A DNA stretch of 64,000 nucleotides from Phoronis australis (lineage: Eukaryota > Phoronida > Phoronidae), in assembly GCA_002633005.1 (NCBI GenBank), contig NMRA01000201.1, forward strand, positions 187,910 to 251,909. Direction: 5' to 3'. Positions 37,058 through 49,575 of the stretch are shown here, piece after piece. Positions within the stretch are counted from its first letter, which is position 1. Each line of letters begins with the position of its first letter. The notes under the pieces were generated by a model. The model did no database searches, was not told where the DNA came from, and was given only the letters and a program-made list of their open reading frames with translations. The position numbers and the translations under genes were made by a program.

Positions 37058-38317
37058 ATGGCGAAAAATGGAAATCAAACCCAGCCATACACAACGGTTG
37101 CTTCTTCTTCTTTCGAGCCATCTTCTGAACCTTTTGGAATTACTGCTGAACCTACAACAGAGCCACTGTCAGAGCCGACAACGGAACCGCTGGCTGAAAC
37201 ATTTTCTGAGCCGTCACCAGAATCTACTATTGAATCATTTGTTGAACCTGCCTCTGAACCGGGTGTGGAACCGGAATCGGAAGCAAATAATCCGGAACCA
37301 ACACCGGAAGATGGTTTTGGATATGCTGAACCATTGCCCGAATGGCCGGCGTCGAAAGACATTTGGCGGGAGGGCTGGCCGTTGCACGTCTATGGTATCG
37401 CTGTTGCACTACTTCTCCTAGCACTATGGGCAATCGTGAGCACTGTCATCTACGTACGGAACACCAGAGGAATGCCGAAAAAAGAAAAAAGAAAGCGATT
37501 GTGGTTACCCCTTTCGCTCAATCACTTAGTTTTGACCTTTTGCCTCTTAAGAGGAACGCTCATGATGTTCGATGCGTACTCTTTTCAAAAACGAATACCA
37601 TCGCCATGGTCATTGTTGCTTTGGTCTTTGGGTTGGCCCTGTCTAACGGGATCGACTAGTTTATTGATGCTTGTTTTGTTGGAAACGACACGTGTGTATT
37701 ATGGGCCACCAATATGGCGCAGGGGATGGGTTATCGTCATTTTCACCTCGGTCCACGTCGTTGTCGTTATTGCGTCGGAACTATTGGCGCTGTATGTGAT
37801 ACACGGAAAAATAGCTTTAATCATCTGTCAAACGTTGGTCTTTGTATTTTTTGCATCACTTGGGGTTGGGTTCCTGTACGTTGGATGCAAGATTCGCAAA
37901 AACATTGTTATTGGTCCTGATAAAACTTTAGCCCGGCAGGAGGACAAAAATATCGCCAAGTTAACCTCCATTGTGTTCGTATGCGGCGCTGCCTCGATCG
38001 TGATGAGCATCGCCAATATATATGCAACATTTGGCGTTTTTGGCGTGTTATCTACTCTCAAAATCATTGAACCGTGGTCTTGGTGGTCATTCCAGACTGT
38101 CCAAAGAATTCTAGAGGTTAATATGTGTACAGTGATTCTGGCCGCGTTTTATAAGACGGAGACGACGAAACATAAGAGCGTTGGGCCTCCGTTTCAACAG
38201 TCGTCCGCATCTACTAGCGTGCAAATGAACAGCTTTGAAAATTCTGGTTCAAGTTACATCGCCAACCAAGCGCCAAAAACGGAAGCTCGGCAAGAACGGA
38301 GAAATGAGAACGTCTGA
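37058..38317 (+). CDS. Intronless seven-helix membrane protein, PRRT3/PRRT4-like
   Basis: An uninterrupted frame of 419 residues. The ATG has a strong context (A at -3, G at +4). Residues 19-95 are a low-complexity stretch of about a dozen xEP units rich in Ser and Thr, without cysteines and with no signal peptide before it. Seven hydrophobic segments follow, roughly at 107-133, 148-173, 183-211, 223-248, 252-278, 299-327 and 342-365. A basic loop (KKEKRKR, 141-147) follows helix 1, so the N-terminus is probably outside. The block WPLHVYG at 107-113 and the pattern DAY...GWPCLT...LLETT in helices 2-3 recall proline-rich transmembrane proteins 3 and 4. It has no GPCR DRY or NPxxY motif. The C-terminal tail (366-419) is hydrophilic, with many Ser, Gln and Arg. 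The molecular function of this family is not established. The coding GC is higher than the surroundings. Confidence 0.72.
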   Translation: MAKNGNQTQPYTTVASSSFEPSSEPFGITAEPTTEPLSEPTTEPLAETFSEPSPESTIESFVEPASEPGVEPESEANNPEPTPEDGFGYAEPLPEWPASKDIWREGWPLHVYGIAVALLLLALWAIVSTVIYVRNTRGMPKKEKRKRLWLPLSLNHLVLTFCLLRGTLMMFDAYSFQKRIPSPWSLLLWSLGWPCLTGSTSLLMLVLLETTRVYYGPPIWRRGWVIVIFTSVHVVVVIASELLALYVIHGKIALIICQTLVFVFFASLGVGFLYVGCKIRKNIVIGPDKTLARQEDKNIAKLTSIVFVCGAASIVMSIANIYATFGVFGVLSTLKIIEPWSWWSFQTVQRILEVNMCTVILAAFYKTETTKHKSVGPPFQQSSASTSVQMNSFENSGSSYIANQAPKTEARQERRNENV

Positions 38318-39967
38318 AGGCGGTGTGTAAAAGTGAATGTGTTGTACACAAACTTGAAAGCGTTTCGTCCATGAAGCGAACTTTTGATTTAAGACTCACT
38401 TTTACCGCTGTAAAATTGATATCAACTTGTTCCTCAGATGAGAAAGGATTTCTGTATTCGCAAAGTACTGACACTTCTTTGTTGCTTATAATCGTCAGGG
38501 TGTAACGAAATGACACGCCGTGACAAACCAGCCTGTAGAGCCTGGTCGCAAGTTCTTTGTCAAATCTCTGAAATGCCTTCCAATTTGACTATGGGATAGC
38601 TTCAGACTAATTCCATAACAGTAAACGGTGTAAATCAAACGTTTATTTTATGATGGGAGGTGGGTTTTTTATTTAGCCGAAACCAACAAAAACGGATGAA
38701 GTTTGGTTAAAGCGCCATCGCCTGTGCTTTCGTGTGGAAGCAGACGGTCAAGCTAAATGAATGTAAGAAGTGGTGGATCCCGACCTTAGTTTATCTCGCT
38801 GGTACAGGAACAAATCGCCTTAAAGAAAGTATGGACAAGAAAATCATGAAATACAATAAATACATAGACGCTCAGGTTGGCCAATAGTGAATTTATATCA
38901 AATAAACACAGAAAAATCAGGAACCCCAATAGAACCATAGGTCTCTAGATTGAAATACAGTGATTAACTCAAAATATTATCAGCATTTTCTTTACCATGA
39001 CAACTTTTCTTTTGTACCATCACAGGAAATTGGAAAGATTTGAGACATAACATCGTCTATTAATTTGCGTGTGACTAGATAGTGAATTGAAAGTAATGCC
39101 CCTTTCACACATCCTGTTTTCAGCCGTCAACATGATACTGTGGCTAAAGAAAAGTGTCGTATATAGTGAACGGTTTTTTCTTTCGGTCGCCAAGCTTGAA
39201 TCAGTATCACTGTCTTGAGCTGAGATCGACAATCTGTCGTTGGGGCTTTTTAGGCGCGCATTAAATGCAATTGTGTTGTTAGTGTTGTACGTGCGACTGT
39301 GTTTGGTTGACACCCTTCCGGGTTCGCCTTGTCATCAAATATCGCCCTGATTATTAAACCCGTTAAAACTTACGATTCATATAGGTTATTACATGGCGAA
39401 GTCGTTATCCCCCGTTATCTAGAGCCCGAGTGGGTTTTGGAGAATTATCGCCCGAGGGTGTTAGACCAGAGGCGATGGTCCTTGCCTATCGTATGACACG
39501 AAATACCGGACAATTGTACTGTGTATATGTATTTTCTCGTTATGTGGAATAAATATGATGACTGTAATATTGACTTTTTGTGCTTTCCTCACAGCCATGA
39601 GCCTAGGTCACCTTTTACACAACTGACGCCTGACGCGAGTTCAGCCTCAGCTGCCCGGCCGCCCGATTAGAGCGTTCATCTATTACCGTGAGGGCCTTGA
39701 AAAACAAATGGAACGCCATGTTTACCATAACTTGTCTGGAGGAAAATTTGCTGCCCGGCCGAGGTACTCTGGTTACTGAATTGAAAATATCACGCCGACC
39801 GCAGGTACAGGAAATAACACATTAATTCGAAAAATTTCTCACACAAATGAACCCACAGGTGTAAAGTCTGCAACAGGAATATCAAGCTACACTTATGGGT
39901 GTAGTCCGATATCCCTAATGCATAGGTAGCGAACTTTGTAAGATGAGCACGACGTAATTTTTGCCTT
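38318..39967 (+). other. Downstream flank of the PRRT-like gene
   Basis: No second gene is seen. AATAAA motifs at about 38858, 38894 and 39548 are possible poly(A) signals; the one near 39548 is followed by T/G-rich sequence. The rest is unremarkable. Confidence 0.4.
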
Positions 39968-39972
39968 CTTAT

Positions 39973-40129
39973 CAGGGGCGGATCCAGGATTTTGAGTTAG
40001 GGGGGACCACAACAGAGTATTAGCCAGGATTTTGCCCGTCAGACATTCGCAGCCCCCAACTGCCACATGGAATCTGGGTGAATTTTAGTGGGGGGCATGG
40101 ACCCCTTGGCCCCTCTAAATCCGCCACTG
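39973..40129. mobile_element. Short nonautonomous element, family B (157 bp)
   Basis: Ends are CAGGGGCGGATCCAGG and, inverted, CTAAATCCGCCACTG. Flanks CTTAT (39968-39972) and GTTAT (40130-40134) differ at one base and fit a 5-bp target duplication. The inside (GATTTTGAGTTAGGGGGG, then TTTTGCCCGTCAGACATTCG) is shared with 58828-59054. Confidence 0.75.
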
Positions 40130-40134
40130 GTTAT

Positions 40135-41052
40135 ATAAAAATTATTTCACGCGGTATTAAATAAGTCCGAATGTGAATAGAAAATTCTGCAACACTGTAG
40201 AGTTAAAGGGACACAAAGGATTTTACAGCTGAGAATACATTTTAGGAGTTATTTTTGGGTAGGATTGGCTTCTTGAAGTTATTAGCCTTAGCTATTGAAC
40301 AACAAGATTTGTTTTGTTTTGTGATTTTATAGCAAACTGCTGATTCCTAACAAGGACTGCAAGTCAAAGTTAAGTGTTTCGTAGCCTGGTGTCGCGAAAA
40401 TGACTGACGCGGGTAAGTGTGTAGTGCCGATCAAGACCCGCGTGAAAAAAGTCTAGGGCTGATCTCCTGAGTGGTGGTGTGAAAAAAGAGACGAAGAGCC
40501 GAAGCACATTGGAGGAGAACTCTAGAATACATAAGCATTTGGGAACAAAGTTGAGTGCTTGACTGCCATGAGAGTGCCAGGGTTGAACATTTCCAGAAAT
40601 GGTGAGTTTTGGCAGAAATTTTTGGACATCCATGCTAAGTTTTTATGTTAAGCGCTAACCCGAAATTGGTTTTAAAATACTTATTATGTTTCCCGTCTTT
40701 GATTAATGAACAGATCGAAATCCCTGACTGTATCTCAACATTGTCGAATGATCTCGACTAGTCGGTGGGCATAATTAAGCAAAACTCGTTTTCCTAAATG
40801 GGCAAATACGCTAGAAAAAGCGATAACCTGATACTTAAAATTGCTAACACATTCATTTTTGAGGTTAGCAATAACCAGAGTGCTGTGTTTTTGGACATCA
40901 TGGCTGAACACTAAAATTACCTGTCGGACAAAATGATTAACTTGAAGGTCACGTGGTTCATTAGCCAGGAAAGTCGAGGCTTATTAGGCTCGGGAAGAAA
41001 AACACATTCACGTAAGCGTAAGAAAATCGAAGTATTGTTAGGAAAAAATACT
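40135..41052. other. Intergenic, nothing recognised
   Basis: No supported gene or repeat. Short ORFs here lack any recognisable protein feature. Confidence 0.4.
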
Positions 41053-41121
41053 CCGAACAACTGTTGTAGTATTGTCCGAACAACTGCTGTAGTATTGTTC
41101 GAACAACTGCTGTAGTATTGT
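41053..41121. repeat. Tandem repeat, 3 x 23 bp
   Basis: Three consecutive near-identical units, CCGAACAACTGCTGTAGTA then TTGT, directly beside the left end of the next transposon. Confidence 0.93.
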
Positions 41122-41122
41122 C

Positions 41123-42133
41123 CAGTAGCGGATCTAAGATATCGTAAGGGGGGGGGGCAACATTTTGTCCGGCTGTAAGCATTTGCGGAAACCACGATTG
41201 TAGATGCGCATAGTACTTAATGGGGGGAGGTCGGGAGGGGTTTTGCCCCCCTCCCGCCCAGGAAATTTTTCTGTTTTTTCCTCTAAACATCAAGCATTTT
41301 CCTTGATTCCTAAAGTATTATCCAAAAAAGGCAAAAAAAAAAAACGGAGAACGTGTCAAACAGGAAAACTGCAAAATAGCAATGACTCTTACTCACAACC
41401 TGGCGAATAGAGCGCGAATGCTTAACCACTACACCACCACGACTTCACTACAAACACTATACTAAGAGACATACTTGTTTATGGTCCACAGCGTTTGCGC
41501 GCGAAACCTACTTCTTTTTGTAATGCTTATTATACGTTTTATATTTTGTGCAATCGGTTCTTAACAAATTTGTTGTATTTAAAATAGTCTTCAAATGCCC
41601 AAAAGACCAAATCCGTGTTTGTTGGCAATAATGACGGGATTGCTTTAGAAATCGTCTTAAGTTAAGGTTCGACAAAGAGAGAATTATGAATTTCTGAGTG
41701 ATTCACTAAGGCTTCGATTAAAATTCATATCTTACCAGCAGCTTCTGTTCTTCCATCGTCACTCAGGTTCCATTTTCTTGAAAAAATGAAATAAATTTTC
41801 TTCATTGCACAGTAGAGCAGACGACGGAAACGGAGTCGTAGTGCGCAGCGCCACTGCCGGTCGCCTGGGATATCGCGGGAGAGCCTATACTTAGTCATAG
41901 TTTCGTTACGAATAAGCCGTGTTCCGAATTTGACACTTGAAACTGGATCTGAGCCCCCCCCAAACACTAAAACTGCACACATTTAAATGTTGTTTCATCC
42001 GTATAATTTTAATTACCGGGGTTAATTAATAAACTCAACATTTCCCTACGCTCTTGCTGTTTTATTTTTTTGCGGCAGCCAAGGGNNGGGGGGGGGGGGT
42101 GGCGGGCCCCCTGCCCCCCTAAATTCGCCTAGG
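41123..42133. mobile_element. hAT-type element, 1.0 kb relative of the large copies
   Basis: The left end CAGTAGCGGATCTAAG is a variant of the family A terminus. The subterminal GGGGAGGTCGGGAGGGG motif followed by CCCCTCCCG is shared with 33696-36102. The right end (CCCCCCTAAATTCGCCTAGG) is more diverged. The direct repeat TTGTC flanks both sides (41118-41122 and 42134-42138), which supports the boundaries. No transposase sequence was recognised. Two unresolved bases sit in a G run at 42086-42087. A tRNA-like sequence is nested inside on the - strand. Confidence 0.72.
41388..41447 (-). repeat. tRNA-like sequence (SINE head) nested in a transposon
   Basis: On the - strand GTGGTGGTGTAGTGGTTAAG is a good A-box and D-arm like that of tRNA-Glu. 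It is followed by a short GCG/CGC anticodon stem around CTC and a decayed B box (GAGTAAGAGTC). There is no acceptor stem. It is probably a SINE fragment or tRNA pseudogene. Confidence 0.45.
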
Positions 42134-42830
42134 TTGTCTGAGATAAAATTCAACTTTGCGCATTTATTCACGCTTCAGTGTTGCTAATTGTGTCTCTTTA
42201 AATCTGAATTATTTTACTTTGTCGTAAAGTGCCATTATTATTGACCTAAATTATGATTTGAATAGTGAGATGTCGGCGAGGAAATCCTCCTAGACTTAAA
42301 TCGCTTTAGGCTGTTATTCTTACATACAGGTATGGCCATTAATTACGAATTTACTAGGCGTGACAATAATGATTTCTATTTTAATGACCGATCTTGGTTT
42401 TATCATATCGCTACAGTCACTCTTTGCATGGTCTTGTTTGCAGTAATTATGTCATTAGCTCTTTAAATAACTACATACCCCTTACAAATCTCTCTGTGAA
42501 AACAGTTCAGTGACACGACAGAAATATTGAAAATGACGTATCAATAATTTCTGGTTAGACACTGGCATGAAGTGTTAGGGTAGAATTCTATGTGCATACA
42601 TACTCACAGACATTCATACTTACATACGTATATGTGTGCGTGCGTGCGTGTGTGCTTGCGCGCATGTGCGTAAGTCCATGGATGTTGAGTTTATTAAAAG
42701 GAAATCGCGGTTCTTAGGTCACGAACAATAGAGGTTGGGTGGGAAGAAAAATGTAGAAAGTTGATTTTTTCAACAATGGTTCCTGGTGAGGTTCGGGTTC
42801 AAAATAAGAAAAATCACACAAAATTCCCAC

Positions 42831-43091
42831 CCCGGGGTTTCGCATAATTTGCCTAATTTGCATATCAATAAGGTGGGACACAATGGCCGCCAAACGGAAA
42901 AGCTTTACATGCTTGAAGACAAAATGATAAATTTAGGCGAAGTGAACATAAACATATTATGTAAGATGTCAAAATACAAACGCTGTTCACATTAAAAGTC
43001 GATGTCTACTAATTCGCTTCAGAAGCTGTAGGCACCGAAAATTACATCCCTGGGTGTTGCATAATTAGTCTAATTTACATATCAATGAGGT
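42831..43091. repeat. Paired 44-bp repeat, 217 bp apart
   Basis: The segment at 42831-42874 (core TAATTTGCATATCAATAAGG) recurs at 43048-43091 with about 80% identity. The segment after the first copy (about 42885-43045) also resembles 44805-45005, so this looks like an old dispersed repeat. Confidence 0.65.
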
Positions 43092-43599
43092 AAAATGGAG
43101 CTTCTCATTAAGGATAACTCAACCGTTACAATATATCACATTCGTCTAACAATACTTCATCTTCATTCCCGGGGAACTTCAAACACGAAATATATACCGT
43201 GTAGCAAAAAAAAACATTAAGCAGAACCACCTTGGAACCGAACAACCGCGAGTAAATTTGTTTACTATTTATCCGAGGTCAAAGGTTACGGGGCTGTCAC
43301 TCAAGTCGAATCTCCCGCCAGGCATAAAGAAGCTCCGTATATACCCTCAGTCCTTTCATTCACCGAATCGCCAGAATATTGCGTCAACAACGTGTACATG
43401 TGATAGAAATACGTCGGGGAAAACGAAGGCAAAACGTAGTTTTGACCCTAAGGGAACTGAGTGTCTGCATGCATACGACCATTGAGAACAAATGCTACGA
43501 GTCGCCTCACGCCTCCGTAACTTTGCGTTCACGAACACAGCAAGTTGTGAAAAGAGATAAATCCTCACCCAAATTGGTTAATTTGGGTAAATTGACATT

Positions 43600-43765
43600 T
43601 CGCTGTTTCGATCTCATGCTCACGACGCGCTTTAACCACCGACTCGATTCCTGTATCCATCTCGTACTTTGGTTTCATATCCCGAGTCAGTCTCCCAGCG
43701 CGTGGTGTGTCTAACAATGAACTGTTAACCACTATGCACCAGCTTGACCCACTTACTATGTTGGC
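43600..43765 (-). repeat. Possible second tRNA-like repeat
   Basis: On the - strand GCTGGTGCATAGTGGTTAAC resembles an A box, but the B box is poor. Low confidence. Confidence 0.25.
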
Positions 43766-44804
43766 TCCGCCGCATGGCCTAGTTGGACTCGATGTATTGG
43801 TAATCGACTTGACTGATTAAACGTTTTTGTGATAATTAAGTTAATTACGCACTGCAAATTCAGATGACATTGCTTGTGAATGTTGAAATAACGAATGTAG
43901 CTAAGGGGTGTATAGGTTATATTGACCAAAAACAAGTTTTCACCCAATAATTAACCGTAGACCTTGAGACTTTTATCTCTCAACATTTAATCGGCTTTTT
44001 CTCGACTTCGACAAATCAACTTAATTTGAACACGAGTTCTCGAAAACGGCTGGGTGGATTTCGCTGAAACTTTCCAAACTTAACATTTATTTACCAATCT
44101 CAAAAACGCTGTTAGGATTTTGTGATCTAAATGCTTAGTTTTTGCGTAATGACGAATACGAGTGCTATTTTTTACAAAAAACATTACGTTTTGCAATTTG
44201 ATTTGTCATAGAAACCAAACGAAAAGACTGATCAAAAATTCCTAAAAGCGTATTTAAGGTAACTGGTAAAGTTTTAATTTAAAAAAGATTTCATTAATAT
44301 CGGCAAAGGATTATTTCGCTATGAATATACCTTTCTTAAGAATGAAATTTTGACTTAAAAAAGGTTTTTTCTTTCAGAAAACGTAGACTTTTACTAGTTG
44401 ACAGAGCCTAGTTTTTTCATATGCGAGTTACGATAGAGGCCACTAAATAAGATTTAAAATAACCTTTAAGTCACAATGTAAAGCGTATCTGCTAAACTTG
44501 AACTAAAGGTCTGGATAATACCTACTTAATTAACGACTAGGGTGTGCTATGACACCGTATGTGGATGTTTTTATTAATACATGTAATTTTGACGCCATAG
44601 TAGGCCTTTAAAGTCCTTACTCTATTTTGGAAAGATAGTGCCATTTATTGAATTAAAGGTCAGGGTCAAGGTCATTTGGAGGTTAGAAGCGAAAATTTTC
44701 TCGATTTTCGTAATTTTCTTGTGTCTTATTTTACATGCAATTTGCAATTTATATGACTGATGACCGTTTGGCTTAACAATATTAAAACATCCAAGATGTT
44801 GAGA

Positions 44805-45005
44805 GAATGGCCACCGGACGGTAAATGAAAAACTGTACATACTTGGAAACAGATAAAAAGATAATTTTAGGTGAAGTAAAATGTTTACATGATATAAACT
44901 TAATAGAGTAACAATATGCGATGTCAAATTGGAAATGCAAATCTGCTCGCAATAAAAGTCCATGTCCAGTCATTCATTTCAGAAGGTGCAGACACCGAAT
45001 TTTCG
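44805..45005 (+). repeat. Diverged partner of the repeat at 42885-43045
   Basis: Both begin GGCC(G/A)CC, carry ACATGCTTGAAGACA or ACATACTTGGAAACA, then ATTTTAGGTGAAGTAAA-like sequence, a run of Ca-rich spacing and TTCAGAAG(C/G)TG...CACCGAA. Identity is roughly 70% by eye, in the same orientation. Confidence 0.5.
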
Positions 45006-48000
45006 CATGTTTGACCAAAACATATTGCAAAACAAAACAACCCGCCTTTCTGACATTTGCACCTTCTTCAGCATGCCACAATGCAACCACAACTGGCAAT
45101 GTTCATAGCCCTCTTGGTGCATCAGTATCTATTGACGACAGCATTCCATTAACGATCTCCCAGACCCACTCAGTTGGTCAGCTCTCAAGCTGCTCCCTTA
45201 CTGCACCTGAACTGTTAGATAAGTTCTGTATGAGTAAAACTTCGCAGCGGCTACTGTTGGAGGCAATAAAAATGTTTTAGTCAATACGTCGACGTTCTAT
45301 TACCTTCCGATCTGAGAAGATAAATTGCTGCATCATGGACAGTAGACAAGATTTCATTTTCTATCAATGTTGATGCTATTTTTATGATGTTGTTTTTACT
45401 AAGGCCACTTGGTTGGAAGTTAACGCGCAATTGGTCGCCCCCTTTGTCCCCCTTCGTTTTCTCGACAAAGTTACTCTAATTTCGTCTGAGTTTGGAGAAT
45501 AGTCTTCCCCACGGCAAATTTTCCATGTTTATCATCTCGCTCAGAGAACGCTGGCATCTTTCACTTGCACCCAGGTATTTACAGAGCTTTAGAAATGTGT
45601 CCTACTTCACATCATAAGTTGCACCAGGATGACACCCAATCATCCCACTTTCTCCCACGCCTTCTAGCGTGAAATCTAAGTTGACGGTGCTGGTGGTACT
45701 TAGTCTCTTCAGCTATGAGTTTTGAATTCTTAGTCTTACTGTTTCTCTGCCAGGGTCACTTCCTTCGTTGCCTGTTTCTCTTACTGAGTTGCGCCTCCTG
45801 AAGAACAATGGCGTGTCAGTCACCTTCAATTATTTCTTTGTCGCAATACAGGGAGACCGACTTCACATTAGAGATTGGTGTTTATCCCACGCGCGTTGAA
45901 TCTGTCGAGGGAAATACGGCCATGAAATAAAATTTTCCGTATTCACCTCCCGCACTACTTCAACAGCGACCCCTGACATGGAAAGTTCAAAAGGTAAGTC
46001 AATGTCGACTCGACGTCTTCAGCCGGTTCGATCATCAAACTTTCCGAATATAGTTTAAAGTAAAAGTAATATAGTTGCAACAGTGTAACTAACACACGAC
46101 ATGCAACCAGGCCCTAAACGTAAAATTTGGAACAAAACAGTATATTATAAGACACTTGTGTCTCAGTTTTCAATTGCTGAATACTATATCATCTTCAACT
46201 CAGGCGCCGATTCCTAGGAAATTAAAACATCAAATTGTTGTTTTTTAACTATTTCCAGGAGATGTTACAAGTTCACTGCCCAGTTGCCGCTGTTTTCATC
46301 TTTGCTACCTCTTTTCAAGAAGTAAATCGTTGCTTTTAAAACTGTTTCTTTTACAAGAGAAAACTTGCAACCTAACGTGCAAGTACATACATACAGGATG
46401 TGATTCGCCATGTGAAAAGTCTGGATGAAGTACTTGAAAATCTGCCGAAAAATGTAAGAAACTTAGGAATTCGAAGCGCATGGGATAAATACACTTCGGT
46501 CTTGGTCGATACGCGCAATAAGATCTCGTGGGATATTACTTCATGTACGCCACTATCGGTACGTTTGTCATCATCGACTTTTCCAAACGCGTGCAAAACA
46601 CGTTGCAGGGAAGCTTAGGGTGTACGTACGTAACATTTTCTGAATATCTGTGGAAATTGTCTTGTGTGGTGGAGCAATTTTGTGACAAGGCTTTAATGAG
46701 GGAGGGAGCCTGTCAAAACAGTACGTTAAACTTCGGTCGACCACGGGAGTGGAAAATACTGGCACCACTGTGGAGCAGCACGTGTCGGAGATGTCCGAAT
46801 ATTGTTGGGTGAAGCAACATCTGTTTTGATGAGACGTATCTGCGAAGATTTGTATAGATGGACCTGATCGGGTTCCGCGGAGCCACTGGCCGAGATAGCA
46901 AGCGTTTTGTGTGTTTAGAACTGAAAAAAATCGCAAGTCTAAAATTACAACACACAGCTATGCTCTCCTGTCTGTATTTCACGGTCGAATAATTTAAAAT
47001 ATCACCTAACAGACCCCAAACTCCCGCGACCGACTTTGGTAAATTGGCCTACCGAACTTTGTAGGCTACGGTACCTTCAAATACCTAAAAACCCGTAACG
47101 GCGAGCAGACTGCATTCGAACCTCTGACGTCATTGGTTAATTTCAACACCTCCGTCTGCCGTCAGGTGTTAGGTAAACGAGCTGTACTTGCTGTTATCGT
47201 GTGGAACTACTCAATCTAAATTGATACAAATACTGTTTTTGTGTGGCATTCTCCTTTAAATCCGTAAGAGGACTGAGCCCCTCTTCGCCCCTAATCCACC
47301 CATGTATTACAGTTAGTTGAGATTTAACGATGCCACTAACTACTAAAAAGTTAAAGTGGTAGTTTACAAGACTGTCAAAACAGCATACGAGTACACGACT
47401 TCCCCAGGGTAACGACATCATTGTACTCACGTAAGATTAGAACAAGCAGGCAATTTATTCCCATAACAGAAGTGTCGGTTCGTAGGAAATCATGCGGGTA
47501 GTTTTGAAACCATTTTTACCACCTTTTATAATTATCTTCCACATAACAACTCATATAAAGCATTTATCTATACAAGGGAAAGCAACCATAAAATTGCAAT
47601 GGCGGTGTAAACATTCATAAAGGCCCCAATTTGCTTTATTTCCTTTTACATCTGTTTTCCAATCTCCCAACCCATTGACGTATCCCCGCGCCCTCTTTGG
47701 GGTTGCTCTTGTTTCCATTCACAAACTTAGCTACACGAGTATACATAGTAATCCTCCCCGTGTTCTGTATCTTGAAATACTATGAACATTTAACGTTAAT
47801 CATTTTAGGACTTTTGCTTTTTTTCTAAATTATGGACTAAAATTGTAGGCATTCATAATCAATAAATGAGCAGTATCACACTTCGTTACCAAACAACATA
47901 AAATCCACATAATTAGAGAAAGTTCCACGCGGATTCATAAATCACATTTGTCGACCCACTACTAAGTCTACAGAGAAAACTGCATTACATCTCGTTGAGC

Positions 48001-49215
48001 AAACATTTTTGACACAATCGTGAAATTCTGTTCCCACGTTTTCATTTACGTAAGTACAGACCCGATATCTTATTGAGCCATTTGAATTTCGAACGCATTA
48101 AGACGCACAATTTTGAAATTGTAGAAATAAACGTGGCACTTTTTTTGAAACACTTGTTATGCTGCTGAGTGTTGGCAAACATCATGGTGAATAAATCTAA
48201 TTCGACTTATCGCCATTTTGGGAAATGGCCTAAACTGAAACTGATTAGAAACGTGAAAACACGCGATGAAAAGACACCTTGTATTTTGTCAATAAATTTG
48301 TGTAATTGCTACTGTCGTCAAGAGGTCTGTTTATCAGAGAATCTTATTTGTCACATTTTATTGCATTCGAGGTCAGAGGCCCAAAGTACAATTATAACAA
48401 ACATATGTACAAGCACAGTTAAATACAAAACATCGAGTTATGATACGATTCTAATCTAAGGTCATGTTGTATAGAGCAGAGCAATTGTCGCATTAGCGAT
48501 GCCTTCACGACTGTAAAAGACTGGATAAACTAAATACATATATCGTGAATTAAAACTGACGATTTTTATCTGCTTGGCTTCTGAAATTGAATTCCTCAAA
48601 ACAAGATATGTTCTTACACTAAGAAATGCAACATTAGGTTTCGGTTCTCTGGTACTCGTTGATGAACGACTTTAGTAACTCTAGGTAATATTACCCTGCG
48701 AGTTGTGATGCTGGGCAAAAGCGCACAGGAACGCATAAACATGTACTAGATTGACATTTAGACTAGCTTTGATAATAGAAACCGTTGTCGAGGTGGTTCT
48801 CATTCGCTACAGCGCCCCCTAAAGTTCATAACTGCCTGTTTGGTAACAATTACTCTACGTGCGTATCGTATTGTCGACAAGAGTTCAAGAATAACACGAT
48901 TAATTACTGTCAGACAAACAATTACTAGTACCATTATCTTCCGAAGCCACCAGTTAAAAAAAAATATTGCTAAAGCGAATTCTTCTTTGAAATATGCACC
49001 GGGTTACCTGTAAATTGTCAGGTTCACTGGTTCGAGAAAATTGTCAAAAGAAATATTCATCAGCAAGAGGAACCTTTCGGAAGTAATAGGTCGATTCACA
49101 TCCTCCTGATTGAATCCCGAGGGTAAACATAAGATAACCTTGATAACGAGCATATCTATTATTAGCATTGAAATGTAATTGGTCGTGAGTGAAATAGACA
49201 CCGTCGTATCCTGTC
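45006..49215. other. Intergenic, one weak exon candidate
   Basis: No gene is supported. The only protein-like piece is 46398-46559, a frame between a possible acceptor (CATACAG) and a possible donor (GTACGT) that reads SLDEVLENLPKNVRNLG and onward. It resembles nothing I can name. No repeat ends were identified elsewhere in the stretch. Confidence 0.35.
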
Positions 49216-49220
49216 ACCTG

Positions 49221-49307
49221 ACCATCATAATTGTCGTTATCATCATCTTACTCATCCTTTTTTCGTCGTCATGAATGTCATTGCCATCGTCATCATCACC
49301 ATACAAC

Positions 49308-49339
<32 letters not shown>

Positions 49340-49575
49340 CATCACACACGCCATCATCATCATCACCATCACGTTCATCATCATCATCATCATGATAGTC
49401 ATCATCATCATCAGCCGCACATTTGTCATCATGACCATCACATTCGTCATCCCCATCGCTAACACTGCGGCATTATCACTGGCATTGTTACCTTCAACTC
49501 CACCTTTTCATGATCCATGCAACCATCCTCATCGTTGCCACCATCACTTTCACCAGCACCATCACCATCAGCAGT
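49221..49575 (+). repeat. (CAT)n-rich microsatellite array
   Basis: An imperfect ATC/CAT triplet array, densest at 49286-49451. It yields chance ORFs of poly-His, poly-Ile and, on the other strand, poly-Met. These are shadows of the repeat, not genes. Confidence 0.95.

Noticed and set aside
37075-37362. Ser-Gly repeat ORF antisense to the PRRT-like gene
   Set aside because: It is the mirror of the EP-repeat coding sequence and has no independent support.
44921-45280. 119-codon + strand frame
   Set aside because: It begins within an old dispersed repeat and has no recognisable domain.
48169-48459. 96-codon + strand frame
   Set aside because: No conserved motif, no splice or start context, AT-rich composition like its surroundings.
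49271-49462. Poly-His protein frame
   Set aside because: It is a translation of the CAT microsatellite; no start context or flanking coding sequence.
49221-49575. CRISPR-like repeat array
   Set aside because: It is a simple triplet repeat without spacers, in a eukaryotic genome.
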